Part shown: positions 55,361 to 64,000 of the stretch, one piece after another
Layout: each line of letters begins with the position of its first letter
Numbering within the stretch: the stretch's first letter is position 1
Origin: Microbulbifer thermotolerans
GTDB lineage: Bacteria > Pseudomonadota > Gammaproteobacteria > Pseudomonadales > Cellvibrionaceae
NCBI RefSeq assembly: GCF_900112305.1
Contig: NZ_FOKT01000003.1
Location: 372,001 to 436,000 of the forward strand
Direction: 5' to 3'
Length of the DNA: 64,000 nt
Program-made: the position numbers and the translations under genes
Notes under the pieces: model-generated
What the model was told of the DNA's origin: nothing
Seen by the model: the letters and a program-made list of their open reading frames with translations, nothing else
Database searches by the model: none

Positions 55361-57172
55361 TCAGTAGGGATAGCCGTCGTGACTATTTTCCAGAGCGTAA
55401 AATGTCGCCTGGACATAGTCATCGTCATCGCCTGTATTATTTTGGTTATACACACCGGCCTTGAAGTATTGGTATTGATCCGAGCTATCGTAGCCGCTAT
55501 CACTCATGTCGACACTCTTAACGACATCGTCTTTGCCATCGCGAGAAATGGTGACGGTGAGCGTATTACCTACCACTTTAATTTCATAACTGAACACTTC
55601 GTTCAACGCGATACCATCAGCGGGATCCGAGGCACTGCTGGAGCGGCTGCCGATCATTTCATACCACTGATCGCTGCCACCTTCAGGCTCATGGGCAAAA
55701 TAGATCGAGCCCTTAGAGTTACCCGGCAACTTGCGGTAGTAGAGGCGCAGCGGTTCGTCATCATTAGCGTGTATCTGCCCGATGATAACGCGACCGACCT
55801 GACTGCTGTCACCTGTGGTGGTAACGTGGTTGACTGCTAGCGTCGCGCGCAAAACACCATCCACGCCACCGGCTGCGTTACGGGCGGATGAAGGTGCACT
55901 ACCAAATACCCAGTTGTTTTTGTTGACGCCCTGGGTATCGATACTGGTATCGCCCCGGCGCAGCATTTCCCGTAGTTCGGTACGGGTGTAAGAGGTGTTG
56001 GTGGAGGTCTTATAGCCAGCGATGGGGCAACGGAATACCATGCCGCCGTCACTTGCAGTGTAGAAATAACTGCTGTTCTCGTATCCGCCGCTCAACTCGT
56101 TTTCCTTGATGGAGTCGGCTTTACCGTTGCCATCGTTATCGGTGGGAATGCTCAAGTACCAATCCACCAGCTCGAAGTTGCCGGACGGCGGCAGAGTCGG
56201 GTCGAGGTTTCCGCTACCACTAGAGCTTCCGCCTGAGCTGCCGCCAGAACTGGAACCGCCGCCAGAACTGGAACCGCCGCCGGAGCTGGAACCTCCATCT
56301 GAGCCATCGCCGCAACCGATAACATCGAACTCGAGGATGCTGTTCCAGCTATTGGCGCTGTTGCCGGTGCCAGTGAGGCGCACATAGCGGGCTTCGATAT
56401 TGGAAACATCATAGTGCTCCATGTCGGCGCTGGTACCACTGGACTGACCGCCGCTCAACACAGTGGTCCAGTTGCTGTTGTCAGTGGAGGTTTCAATATA
56501 GAAATAGCTGATACGCTGGTCACCCTTGTACCAAGCGATATCCACTCCTTCCACATTTTTTACGCTACCGAGATCGAGAGTTATCCACTTCACTCCTTCG
56601 GATGACCAGCGGGATTCATCCGCGAGGCTGCCGTCCAGTACATTAGCGGGGCCGTGACCATCATTAGTGCCGTCGTCGTATGCTGCGGAAACGGAAAGAT
56701 TGCTACCAGACTGGCAGCTTCCGGAGTCACCCAACGCCTCGAGAGTAAAATTATCAAACCGGCCTTCACCACCATTATAGGCCCCAAACACAGTGACGCT
56801 TTGCGCGCTACCACTGTTAAACTCCACATTGACCGCCTGCCAGTTTGAACTGGAAACATCCGCATCATAGGTAGTGCCGTTTACGACAGCGCCCACAGTT
56901 CCATCGCCATTGACATAAGCGGTTAGCCGATAATTAGTTCCGGTTTGGACGGATACCTGTTGCTCAAAGCGGCCGCCACTGCCGGTGATTTTGGCAGATT
57001 TGCTCCCACTATAGGCAACGCCGGAAATTGCGGATGGGTCTGAATCCGTCCAATTATCCCAGTCACTTTCAAACCCGGGATTTTGAATGGAAGCATTGGC
57101 GGCGGCCATGTAAACACTCAAGAAAGCCGCGCAACCGATCGTCATCGCTGGGGTTGCTTTAAAGCGTTTCAT
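55361..57172 (-). CDS. Secreted alginate lyase, PL7, with two carbohydrate-binding-like domains
   Basis: 603 residues, a shorter paralogue of the lyase at 51339. Signal peptide 1-26, one beta-sandwich module (about 27-150), an F5/8-type C/CBM32-like module (about 155-287), a Gly/Ser linker (about 292-322) and a PL7 domain (about 331-603) very similar to its neighbour's. RTELREML, GQIHANDDEP and YFKAGVYNQN are all kept. It has one binding module fewer, and a glycine-rich rather than pure serine linker. Confidence 0.93.
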   Translation of the reverse strand: MKRFKATPAMTIGCAAFLSVYMAAANASIQNPGFESDWDNWTDSDPSAISGVAYSGSKSAKITGSGGRFEQQVSVQTGTNYRLTAYVNGDGTVGAVVNGTTYDADVSSSNWQAVNVEFNSGSAQSVTVFGAYNGGEGRFDNFTLEALGDSGSCQSGSNLSVSAAYDDGTNDGHGPANVLDGSLADESRWSSEGVKWITLDLGSVKNVEGVDIAWYKGDQRISYFYIETSTDNSNWTTVLSGGQSSGTSADMEHYDVSNIEARYVRLTGTGNSANSWNSILEFDVIGCGDGSDGGSSSGGGSSSGGGSSSGGSSGGSSSGSGNLDPTLPPSGNFELVDWYLSIPTDNDGNGKADSIKENELSGGYENSSYFYTASDGGMVFRCPIAGYKTSTNTSYTRTELREMLRRGDTSIDTQGVNKNNWVFGSAPSSARNAAGGVDGVLRATLAVNHVTTTGDSSQVGRVIIGQIHANDDEPLRLYYRKLPGNSKGSIYFAHEPEGGSDQWYEMIGSRSSSASDPADGIALNEVFSYEIKVVGNTLTVTISRDGKDDVVKSVDMSDSGYDSSDQYQYFKAGVYNQNNTGDDDDYVQATFYALENSHDGYPY

Positions 57173-57295
57173 AAAACCCTCATTTTTTCATTGTTTTGAG
57201 GTGAGTTTGTCTGCTACGAATAAGGCCTGCAGCAGGGTTTAATTGGGCCGCAGTAGATTCCGCTAAAACTAAAACGCGAACTGAAGCCCAGGGAA

Positions 57296-57346
57296 AACGG
57301 CTGATATGCTTTTCGATAAAGCAGACCTCGAAAGCTTTCAGCCGTT
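57296..57346. terminator. Hairpin after the TonB receptor gene
   Basis: AACGGCTGA and TCAGCCGTT lie 33 bases apart. Inside, GCTTT and AAAGC give a further stem, making a long palindrome close to the receptor stop at 57363. Possible terminator on the minus strand. Confidence 0.45.
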
Positions 57347-57362
57347 ATTCGAAAAGCCAGAT

Positions 57363-60254
57363 TCAGAACCGGGCACGAAGACCGAAAGCGTAGCGGCGAT
57401 CCGTTTCCATAATCTGAAATACCGTTCCGTTGGCTCCTGTGTTGATGGTCGGCTCAGCAGTGAGGTTGGTGATGTGGGCAACCAGAGTGATGTGGTCGCC
57501 AATATCATAGGTGGCGGAAAGATCCAGTTGTTGCAGATCCTCGCGGTAATCGTTGCCCAACGTCGGATCTTCTGGATCTGCACCGACGCTGACACCGAGT
57601 GGGCGTACACGCTTGGTGTCGTTATTATCTAAAAAGCGGTCTCGGAAAGTGTAAGCCAGCCGGATACCAAGCCCCTCATATTCATAGTAGAGCTGAGCAT
57701 TGAAGGTATCTTTCGATATGTCCTCCAGTGGTACACCGTCCGGATCCTCACTGTCGGAGTAGGTATAGTTGGCACTCAGTCCAAGGCCGGACCAAAAGCC
57801 TGGGAGAAAATCAAAGGATTGTTGGTAACCCAGCTCGAAACCTTGAACCTTCCCTTGTTCACCATTGGTAACAAAGTCTGTTTCAATTCCCATTTCTTCA
57901 ATAGGCGTGTCGGCATCGGCATATTGAATGGGACCATCGACATTCCACAGACAAATTTTTTCGTAGTCATCAGTGTTACTGAGGGTACGAACGATTTCTG
58001 GAAGATTTGCACATTCTGAAGTGGTTTTGAGAAAAGAAGCCACGTCTTTATAAAAAACCGCTGCGGAGAGCATATTGCCTTCACCCCAATAGTGCTCCGC
58101 GGAAATATCGTATTGCGTCGCCCGATAGGGCTCTAACTCTGGGTTGCCCCGGTCGGCGGCGATATAAGCGTCTCTGAATTGATAAGCCGGGCTCAATTCA
58201 TTAAAGTCCGCTCGGCGCATTACCTTGCCAGCCGCAAACCGCAATAAGGTATCTTCTGATAGGTTCCAGGTGACGTTCACGCTGGGCAGGAAATCATCAT
58301 AGCTAGTGCCATCTGTGACAATTTCATAGAGGCCATCAACGTTCTGATAGGCACTGGATTCGATATCAGTTTTTACATAGCGGCCGCCGATAATTGCGCG
58401 TACGTCACCAAAATCCAGATTGGCCTGCAGGTAGAAGGCTGAAGTTTCCTCCGTGATTGCAGAGAAGCCGCTTTCCATATATTCAAGGTTTTCATCGAGG
58501 TCGCCCTCGATAGCGTAATTGGTGCCTTCCAAAAGCTGCTTCACAATATTGAAAGTTGCTTCCTGATCTTGCAGTAAACCTACGTCAAAGGCACTAATTG
58601 CGGCGAGTTCGTAAGCACCACGTGTACCCGTGTGCTCGAAGGCGTCGTTAAAGTGATAAGTGGTAATAGCGGAAGGGAACAGGGCTGCAATATCCTCCAT
58701 CCAGATGATATCGGGGTTTCCTTCACTGTCCAGGAGGTTTTTATAGATATTGGTCAAGCGAAACTGGCGTTGATTTTGTTCAAAATCCCGCTCTGTAAAA
58801 CGGAAGCCGGTTTTTACTGCAGATACCCATTCGAGATCGAAAGGTTCTGTGTACTCGAAATCCAGCCGGAATGCGTCCTCCTGATTGGTAATATAAGTGC
58901 GGGTGTCTTCGTAGCGGCGGAACGCCTGATTTTGCTGATTGGTAAATACATATCCATCGGTGAAATCGACTACCGGAGCACTGGAAGAGCTATTTTCAAA
59001 GATAACCGGCACATACCATTCATTGGCATCGATGTGCCCGTCGCCTTCCAGTGACTGGTCGATGCCTCTGAAGCGGAATTCGGATTTCGGTTCATAGGTA
59101 TCCGATTCCGCGGTGGCAAACTCAGCTGAAACCTTCAGATTTTCAGTAAAATTCCATTCACCGCCAAAGGCATGGCTGTAGGAATCCGTATTGCGGAAAT
59201 TTGAGGCGGACGTCTGAATTGGTAAAACTTCCTCATAGAGAAAGTTTTGTAGCTGGCCATCACTATCTTCATAGGTCTCGCCGGGAATAGTGACCGGCGT
59301 TCCGCCAATATGAAGAATGGAGAAGGCCTCCTGATCGCCACTTCTCTCCGTTGCGTTGAGGTCGACATAGAACATGCCCTGGCCAGATGCAGGTGCCCAT
59401 TGCAAGGCAACATTGAATGCGGTTCGCTCGCGGCGTTCGGTATGTGGATTGTAGGTATGCTCGCGGCCATACACATAGTTGCCACTTGGTGTGTTACTAG
59501 CTGCATCGGCGTCGTCGATAACGCCGTCGTTATTGAAGTCGACGGGGCCCACTGCCAATTGAAGGAGTGATTCGTCACGGCTCAGTGTGCGATCCTGATA
59601 GGATATCGATGCCATGGCGCCAAATGTACCGGCACTGCCCAAATCCCAGCTGTCACCGAATGAAGTGTTGAAAATCGGGGCCCAATGATCCGCTTTGTCG
59701 GCATACTCTCCCTGGATGGATACAGTTGCCAAAGGTGCGTTGAGATCCAAGGGGCGCGCAGTAACAAGGCTGATGGTTCCCCCTAAAGCACCCTCGATCA
59801 TCTCAGGTGTAGGTGACTTGATAACTTCTACTTTGGAAAGAAAGTCAGCAGGAAAATCCTGAAAATTAATGCCGTTGCGACCATCACCCAGGGTTGAGCG
59901 CCCGTTGATCTCAACGCGATTCTGCTTCAGTCCGCGGATGGATACTTCAGATCCAACGCCAAAATCCCGGTTGATCGATACGCCCGTTACCCGCTGCAGG
60001 GCTTCGGCGACGTTGTTGTCTGGAAGCTTACCTATATCCTCCGCCACCACCGCATCCACGATGCGATCTTCATTGCGTTTGGCATCCACAGCCGCTTCGA
60101 GGCTGTGCCGAATGCCCACCGCAATGACTTCTTCCATCGGAGCGTTTTCTTGCGCGGTGACAGAAGGGATGAGAGTGACACTAGATGCGGTGAGCATCAG
60201 CATGCTTATATCTCTCATCAGGCGCTGTTTATTTATTTTTATATTTTGTTTCAT
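57363..60254 (-). CDS. TonB-dependent receptor of the Xanthomonas/Caulobacter carbohydrate type
   Basis: 963 residues. Signal peptide about 1-34, a plug domain (MEEVIAVGIRHSLEAAVDAKR, VAEALQRVTGVSINRDFG, VEVIKSPTPEMIEGALGG) and a barrel ending in AFGLRARF. This subfamily imports glycans. Placed directly next to the alginate lyases and catabolic genes on the same strand, it most likely takes up alginate oligosaccharides; ligand inferred from context. Confidence 0.93.
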   Translation of the reverse strand: MKQNIKINKQRLMRDISMLMLTASSVTLIPSVTAQENAPMEEVIAVGIRHSLEAAVDAKRNEDRIVDAVVAEDIGKLPDNNVAEALQRVTGVSINRDFGVGSEVSIRGLKQNRVEINGRSTLGDGRNGINFQDFPADFLSKVEVIKSPTPEMIEGALGGTISLVTARPLDLNAPLATVSIQGEYADKADHWAPIFNTSFGDSWDLGSAGTFGAMASISYQDRTLSRDESLLQLAVGPVDFNNDGVIDDADAASNTPSGNYVYGREHTYNPHTERRERTAFNVALQWAPASGQGMFYVDLNATERSGDQEAFSILHIGGTPVTIPGETYEDSDGQLQNFLYEEVLPIQTSASNFRNTDSYSHAFGGEWNFTENLKVSAEFATAESDTYEPKSEFRFRGIDQSLEGDGHIDANEWYVPVIFENSSSSAPVVDFTDGYVFTNQQNQAFRRYEDTRTYITNQEDAFRLDFEYTEPFDLEWVSAVKTGFRFTERDFEQNQRQFRLTNIYKNLLDSEGNPDIIWMEDIAALFPSAITTYHFNDAFEHTGTRGAYELAAISAFDVGLLQDQEATFNIVKQLLEGTNYAIEGDLDENLEYMESGFSAITEETSAFYLQANLDFGDVRAIIGGRYVKTDIESSAYQNVDGLYEIVTDGTSYDDFLPSVNVTWNLSEDTLLRFAAGKVMRRADFNELSPAYQFRDAYIAADRGNPELEPYRATQYDISAEHYWGEGNMLSAAVFYKDVASFLKTTSECANLPEIVRTLSNTDDYEKICLWNVDGPIQYADADTPIEEMGIETDFVTNGEQGKVQGFELGYQQSFDFLPGFWSGLGLSANYTYSDSEDPDGVPLEDISKDTFNAQLYYEYEGLGIRLAYTFRDRFLDNNDTKRVRPLGVSVGADPEDPTLGNDYREDLQQLDLSATYDIGDHITLVAHITNLTAEPTINTGANGTVFQIMETDRRYAFGLRARF

Positions 60255-60403
60255 CTGACAGTTTCCTCCGCTGATTACAAATTATTCTTATTTGTTCACA
60301 TCCTTGGGATTGACATCAGACAACCTAACCCCGGTATTTTTTCTGCTTTTACCTCCAGCTGTACCTTAACGGTGATTATTATGCAGTTAGTGTTGGAAAA
60401 GGA

Positions 60404-61372
60404 TCATCCAGCTTCCTGCATCCCAGAAGATTCTTCGAAATCCCGCATGGCGGAAACAGGAATAATTGCCCCTTTATGGCGGATTACGACCGCTGCCAAC
60501 CGGTTACCGTTTTGTGCGGATTCCAGCGTTGTGCCGCCAGAAAGTCGCCGAGCGAGATAGCCGGCATTGAAGGCGTCACCAGCTGCTGTAGTATCCACGG
60601 GGACAACCCGCTCACATGCAACTTGCTCTCTTCCGGAAGCTGCTACGATTTCACAGCCTGCCGCACCTTTCTTAAGTACGATTTCCCTAACACCAAATGA
60701 CTGCAGACGGTCAATCACAGCGTCGGCGTTAGAGTCTCCAAAGAGTTGCTGTTCATCCTCCAGTGTCGGTAAAGCGATGTCTGTAAGGCGGTAGATTCTC
60801 TGGTACGCCTGCTGAGTCAAAGACTCTGCGCCCCATAGCTTGGGACGGTAGTTACCGTCGAAAATTACCTTTCCGCCAGCGCGCCGGAAGTCACCCAAAA
60901 AATTCAATAGGCATTCACGGGCATAGGGGGAAAAGATCGCAAGAGTAATGCCGGACAAATAGAGTGCGGGAAAGGTTTTAAGCTGATCGAACAAAGCTTG
61001 CGCTTCGGCGGGGTTATCGAGCAGCCTACGCGCGGGCGATTTATCCCGCCAGTACAAAAAACGACGCTCGCCGTGTTCGTCTGTTTCAATCAGATACAGT
61101 CCCGGCGCCGAATCCTTATGGCGCCGGACCAAAGCGCAGCCAATGCGTTCATGCTGCCACTGTGCGAGCATCCAATCACTGAGGTGATCGTCGCCCAGTG
61201 CAGTCACATATTCCACAGGAAAATCCTGCCGCGCCAAATACAGGGCAGTGTTTAAGGTGTCCCCGCCGAACGACAAACCGGCGGGTAGCCGGTTGCCATT
61301 CGTGGCTTTGTCGCCAGACAGGAGGTTGATTTCGAGCATGCACTCACCGAGTACAGCCAATTTATTTCCCAT
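60404..61372 (-). CDS. kdgK: 2-keto-3-deoxygluconate kinase (PfkB family)
   Basis: 322 residues. PfkB signatures: the N-terminal GECMLEINLLSG, LSFGGDTLNTALYLARQ and the C-terminal DTTAAGDAFNAGYLA with the catalytic aspartate. It phosphorylates KDG to KDPG with ATP, the last step here; the aldolase that splits KDPG is not in this window. ATG 61372 is 48 bases after the SDR gene. Confidence 0.9.
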   Translation of the reverse strand: MGNKLAVLGECMLEINLLSGDKATNGNRLPAGLSFGGDTLNTALYLARQDFPVEYVTALGDDHLSDWMLAQWQHERIGCALVRRHKDSAPGLYLIETDEHGERRFLYWRDKSPARRLLDNPAEAQALFDQLKTFPALYLSGITLAIFSPYARECLLNFLGDFRRAGGKVIFDGNYRPKLWGAESLTQQAYQRIYRLTDIALPTLEDEQQLFGDSNADAVIDRLQSFGVREIVLKKGAAGCEIVAASGREQVACERVVPVDTTAAGDAFNAGYLARRLSGGTTLESAQNGNRLAAVVIRHKGAIIPVSAMRDFEESSGMQEAG

Positions 61373-61391
61373 AGTTGTATCCGCTAAGTCG

Positions 61392-61414
61392 TTCCCGAAC
61401 TAAACGTTCGGGAA
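61392..61414 (-). promoter_or_regulatory. Intergenic hairpin between the SDR and kdgK genes
   Basis: TTCCCGAAC TAAAC GTTCGGGAA, a perfect nine-base-pair stem with a five-base loop, without a T-run. It may act as an RNA-processing or stability element, or as a site for a regulator, within the operon. Confidence 0.45.
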
Positions 61415-61419
61415 TCAGA

Positions 61420-62169
61420 TCAGGAGAACAGCAGGCCGCCGTTGATATCTAGATTTGCGCCAGTGATAAACGAAGCTTCTTCCGATGCAAGGTAGGCCAC
61501 AGCATCGGCGACCTCAGAAGCTCTGCCCTCGCGCTTCAGCGGCGTAGCGTTAGCCACATTGGTTCGCACCTCGTCTTTCGTGAAGGTGTCATGGAAAGTC
61601 GTACTGATCATGCCCGGGCACAGGGCATTGACGCGGATATTGCGCGGGCCCAGTTCTTTGGCCATTGCGCGAGTGAAGGTCATAACAGCACCTTTTGACG
61701 TGGCGTAAGCAGACGCACCCGGACCGCCACCATCGCGTCCGGCCTGAGAGGCGAGGTTGATGATAGAGCCACCGTCCATGTGCGGGACCACCGCTTTGGT
61801 GAGTAGGAAGGTGCTGTTGAGATTGAGCCCGATAACTTGATTGAAGAATACCTCGTCCATTTCTTCCAGGGTTTTACGGGCGACCAGACCACCGGCCACG
61901 TTGACCAATATATCGATCGTGGAACCGTAAGTTTCAACGGCTTTCTGCACCAGCCGCGCGACATCGTCCTGGAGGGTCATATCACCTTGGACGATAATGG
62001 CCTCGCCGCCAGCTTGCTGAATTTCTCGCAGAGTTTCCTCGGCACTTGCACTGTTGCTGCGATAGTTGATAACAACTTTTGCTCCTTCGGCCGCCAACTT
62101 GAGGGAAACGGCTTTACCGATGTCCCGGGCTCCCCCACTGACGATTGCAACTTTGTCTTTTAAGTTCAT
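61420..62169 (-). CDS. SDR-family oxidoreductase, probable DEH reductase
   Basis: 249 residues. Rossmann start VAIVSGGARDIGKAV, active-site Ser in IINLASQAG, and YATSKGAVM (YxxxK). Among alginate genes this SDR type reduces 4-deoxy-L-erythro-5-hexoseulose uronate (DEH) to KDG with NAD(P)H, as in Sphingomonas A1 and Saccharophagus. Cofactor preference cannot be told safely. It lies between the MFS carrier and kdgK. Confidence 0.87.
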   Translation of the reverse strand: MNLKDKVAIVSGGARDIGKAVSLKLAAEGAKVVINYRSNSASAEETLREIQQAGGEAIIVQGDMTLQDDVARLVQKAVETYGSTIDILVNVAGGLVARKTLEEMDEVFFNQVIGLNLNSTFLLTKAVVPHMDGGSIINLASQAGRDGGGPGASAYATSKGAVMTFTRAMAKELGPRNIRVNALCPGMISTTFHDTFTKDEVRTNVANATPLKREGRASEVADAVAYLASEEASFITGANLDINGGLLFS

Positions 62170-62227
62170 GTGTACTCCTGCAGATTGATATACAGATAAT
62201 GCTGTGTGCGCAAAATAACGATGTTGG

Positions 62228-63526
62228 TTATTCAGGCAGTTGGACTAAATTATTGTTATTGCTCTTTTTGCTCACCGGCTCAATTCGGCCACCAATGAAG
62301 AGAACGGAAATCAACATCAGCGGAACCAAAGATGCGCCGAGAATAAAAAATGGTGGGTAATAGGTCCCGTCATTGGTGATCACGGGCACCAGCTGAATTG
62401 CGGTGATTACGCTGATTACACCAGCCGCACCGCTGATTCCCGCCAGACTGGCAACACTTTTTCCAGAGAAGTAATCACTGGGCAACGTCTGGATATTGTT
62501 GATCGCGGCCTGAAAACCAAACAGGATAATGGTAATCAGTCCAAGAGCTAGAGCAGGAGTATTGGCTACGGTAGTAGCCAACAGTGCCGGAAGCATTAGT
62601 GCACCGCCAACGGCTACGGCGAACTTACGAGATTTATTCACAGTCCAGCCACTGCTGATCAATCGGCCGGAAAGCCAGCCACCGAACAGAGCTCCCAATG
62701 CGGCACCCACGTAGGGGATCCATGCGGAAGCACCGATAGCTTTTACATCGAAACCGAATTTATCGTTGAGGTATAGCGGCAACCAGGCGACAAACAACCA
62801 CCAGATCGGCTCTATAAAAAAGCGAGCGCCTATGACACTCCAGCTCTGCCGGTGTGATAGAAGTTCAAAAAAAGTCGGCACATATTCTTCTTCATCATCG
62901 CTGCGAGCGGCGATTTGCCCGGAGAGAATCAGCTCGCGCTCTTCGGGGGTAATCCAAGGATGCGCATCGGGACCACTTTTGTAGATAATCAACCAGGGAA
63001 CCAGCCAGATGAAACCGAATAGTGCGATGACCACAAAGGTGGCTTGCCAACCCAGGAACGCATATAGAAATGCGACAAGCGGAGGAGCAATAATGCTGCC
63101 TGCAGAGGCGCCGGCGCCGAAGATTCCCTGGGCCAAGGCCCGTTCCCGCGACGGAAACCATTCAGCATTGGCCTTAGTTGCTCCCGGCCAGTTGCCAGCT
63201 TCACTAAAGCCAAGTAGGACCCTGAACACGCTAAAAGACGCAACTGATGTGGCGAGAGCGTGCAGTGCAATGGATATCGACCAGACGACAATGGATAACA
63301 TAAAGCCGATCCGCGTACCCACGGCATCGAATATACGTCCGAAAACCGCTTGTCCAACGGCATAGGCAACAAGAAAAACGCTCATGATGTTGGCGTAATC
63401 ATGACTGTCCATGCCGAGGTCGTCGGAAATTCCGGGCCACATCACTGAAATGGCTGTCCGATCGATGTAGTTGATAATGGTAGCGATGGCCACCAGGGAC
63501 ACTATGGTCCAACGTAGGTTTTTCAT
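62228..63526 (-). CDS. MFS transporter, probable uronate/DEH importer (ACS family)
   Basis: 432 residues with twelve helices, MFS anion:cation symporter type: TIINYIDRTAISVMWPGIS at the start and PSRERALAQGIFGAGASAGS in the cytoplasmic loop. Relatives carry hexuronates. With KdgF and the SDR beside it, it probably carries unsaturated uronate monomers across the inner membrane. Confidence 0.88.
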   Translation of the reverse strand: MKNLRWTIVSLVAIATIINYIDRTAISVMWPGISDDLGMDSHDYANIMSVFLVAYAVGQAVFGRIFDAVGTRIGFMLSIVVWSISIALHALATSVASFSVFRVLLGFSEAGNWPGATKANAEWFPSRERALAQGIFGAGASAGSIIAPPLVAFLYAFLGWQATFVVIALFGFIWLVPWLIIYKSGPDAHPWITPEERELILSGQIAARSDDEEEYVPTFFELLSHRQSWSVIGARFFIEPIWWLFVAWLPLYLNDKFGFDVKAIGASAWIPYVGAALGALFGGWLSGRLISSGWTVNKSRKFAVAVGGALMLPALLATTVANTPALALGLITIILFGFQAAINNIQTLPSDYFSGKSVASLAGISGAAGVISVITAIQLVPVITNDGTYYPPFFILGASLVPLMLISVLFIGGRIEPVSKKSNNNNLVQLPE

Positions 63527-63541
63527 TATTGTTTTTCCCGT

Positions 63542-63883
63542 TTACGCTTTGAGAAAATCCTCTCGATGAGGGGTAAATGTATCGATCAAGACACCGGCCT
63601 TTCTGCAGACAGCGCCGTGCTCCAGATGCGGCGCTATATAAAAGCTGTCACCCGCACGAAGAATCTGCTTTTGCCCGTCAATCTGTACTTCAAATTCGCC
63701 ACTCTCTACATAAGTCACCTGAGTGTGGGGATGTTTATGGACATACCCGATGCTGCCCTCTTCGAACCAAACTTTGACCACCATCAGGTTATCGTCGTAC
63801 CCGAGGATCTGACGCTTTACACCGCCACCGAGATCCTCGACCTCTATTTTTTCCGATAAAACAAACGCATCGCTCGCCGGCAT
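63542..63883 (-). CDS. kdgF: KdgF, cupin that linearises unsaturated uronates
   Basis: 113 residues. Cupin metal motif HKHPHTQVTYVESGEFEVQ and the second half-motif GDSFYIAPHLEHGA. KdgF converts the cyclic 4,5-unsaturated monomer released by exolytic lyases into linear DEH. ATG 63883 follows CTGGAGGTTCT; a longer frame from 63898 would hide the ribosome site. It starts the minus-strand operon run with the MFS, SDR and kinase genes. Confidence 0.93.
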   Translation of the reverse strand: MPASDAFVLSEKIEVEDLGGGVKRQILGYDDNLMVVKVWFEEGSIGYVHKHPHTQVTYVESGEFEVQIDGQKQILRAGDSFYIAPHLEHGAVCRKAGVLIDTFTPHREDFLKA

Positions 63884-63894
63884 AGAACCTCCAG

Positions 63895-64000
63895 TCAATT
63901 CTCTCTGTCGCTTATCGAGAATAATTCCGCACGTCCGCGGAAGGTGTATTGATTGCCATCGAAATCAAAATGACTGACCGATTTATCGGTGATCCCAGCA
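63895..64000 (-). CDS. 3' end of an unidentified gene (5' part outside the window), possibly another alginate-locus enzyme
   Basis: Minus-strand frame, open to the window end, translating as about 34 C-terminal residues (AGITDKSVSHFDFDGNQYTF...) before TGA. It ends 12 bases before the kdgF start, so one operon is likely. A PL17 or PL6 oligoalginate lyase is common at this position in related organisms, but the visible part is too short to decide. Confidence 0.45.
   Translation of the reverse strand, partial: AGITDKSVSHFDFDGNQYTFRGRAELFSISDREN

Overview
The window looks like a chromosomal segment of a marine, polysaccharide-degrading gammaproteobacterium of the Cellvibrionales type (Microbulbifer or Saccharophagus-like). 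That is inferred from two secreted PL7 alginate lyases with serine- and glycine-rich linkers, a full alginate-monomer catabolic set, and Pseudomonas-like synteny (SURF1-ctaA-cyoE-SCO and polA...engB-cyt c4-dsbA). No taxonomic search was possible.

Layout. 0-14 kb holds housekeeping genes: dprA 3' end, katA, purE, tsaC-hemF-(small)-aroE, a divergent argO/argP-like pair, an AhpD-like gene, a gamma carbonic anhydrase, prlC-yheV and dinF. 14.9-23.8 kb is a complete aa3/caa3-type cytochrome c oxidase locus: subunits II, I and III, CtaG, SURF1, two Sco-type copper proteins, and the heme A enzymes CtaA and CtaB. 24-31.3 kb carries a CPBP protease, a YbjQ protein, a TonB-dependent receptor and the divergent znuCB/znuA zinc importer with a candidate Zur box. 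31.3-46.2 kb runs from polA to engB, cytochrome c4 and dsbA. The polA-engB interval, short in Pseudomonas, is expanded here to about 9.8 kb. It contains a 408-aa protein of unknown function followed by two tandem 292-aa paralogues (an effector/immunity-like layout), a four-gene set resembling mycobacterial dormancy genes (APH-like kinase, phosphoribosyltransferase, PRPP synthetase, class II ribonucleotide reductase), two related candidate small RNAs, and a Fur-type promoter with two small unknown genes. 46.3-51.2 kb has an ecotin homologue, two paralogous secreted proteins, an ACT-domain protein, a degenerate metallo-beta-lactamase-like protein and an M28 peptidase lipoprotein. 51.3-64 kb is an alginate utilisation locus on the minus strand: two PL7 lyases, a TonB receptor, KDG kinase, an SDR (DEH) reductase, an MFS transporter, KdgF and one gene cut by the window edge.

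How genes work together. The secreted lyases cut alginate outside the cell, the TonB receptor is the likely oligomer importer, the MFS carrier the likely inner-membrane importer, KdgF linearises unsaturated uronate, the SDR reduces DEH to KDG, and KdgK makes KDPG. Scattered through the window is a family of imperfect palindromic, MITE-like repeats of up to 219 bp, with shared terminal inverted repeats and TA at the ends. They commonly lie right at stop codons. No tRNA, rRNA, CRISPR array, prophage or complete insertion sequence was seen.
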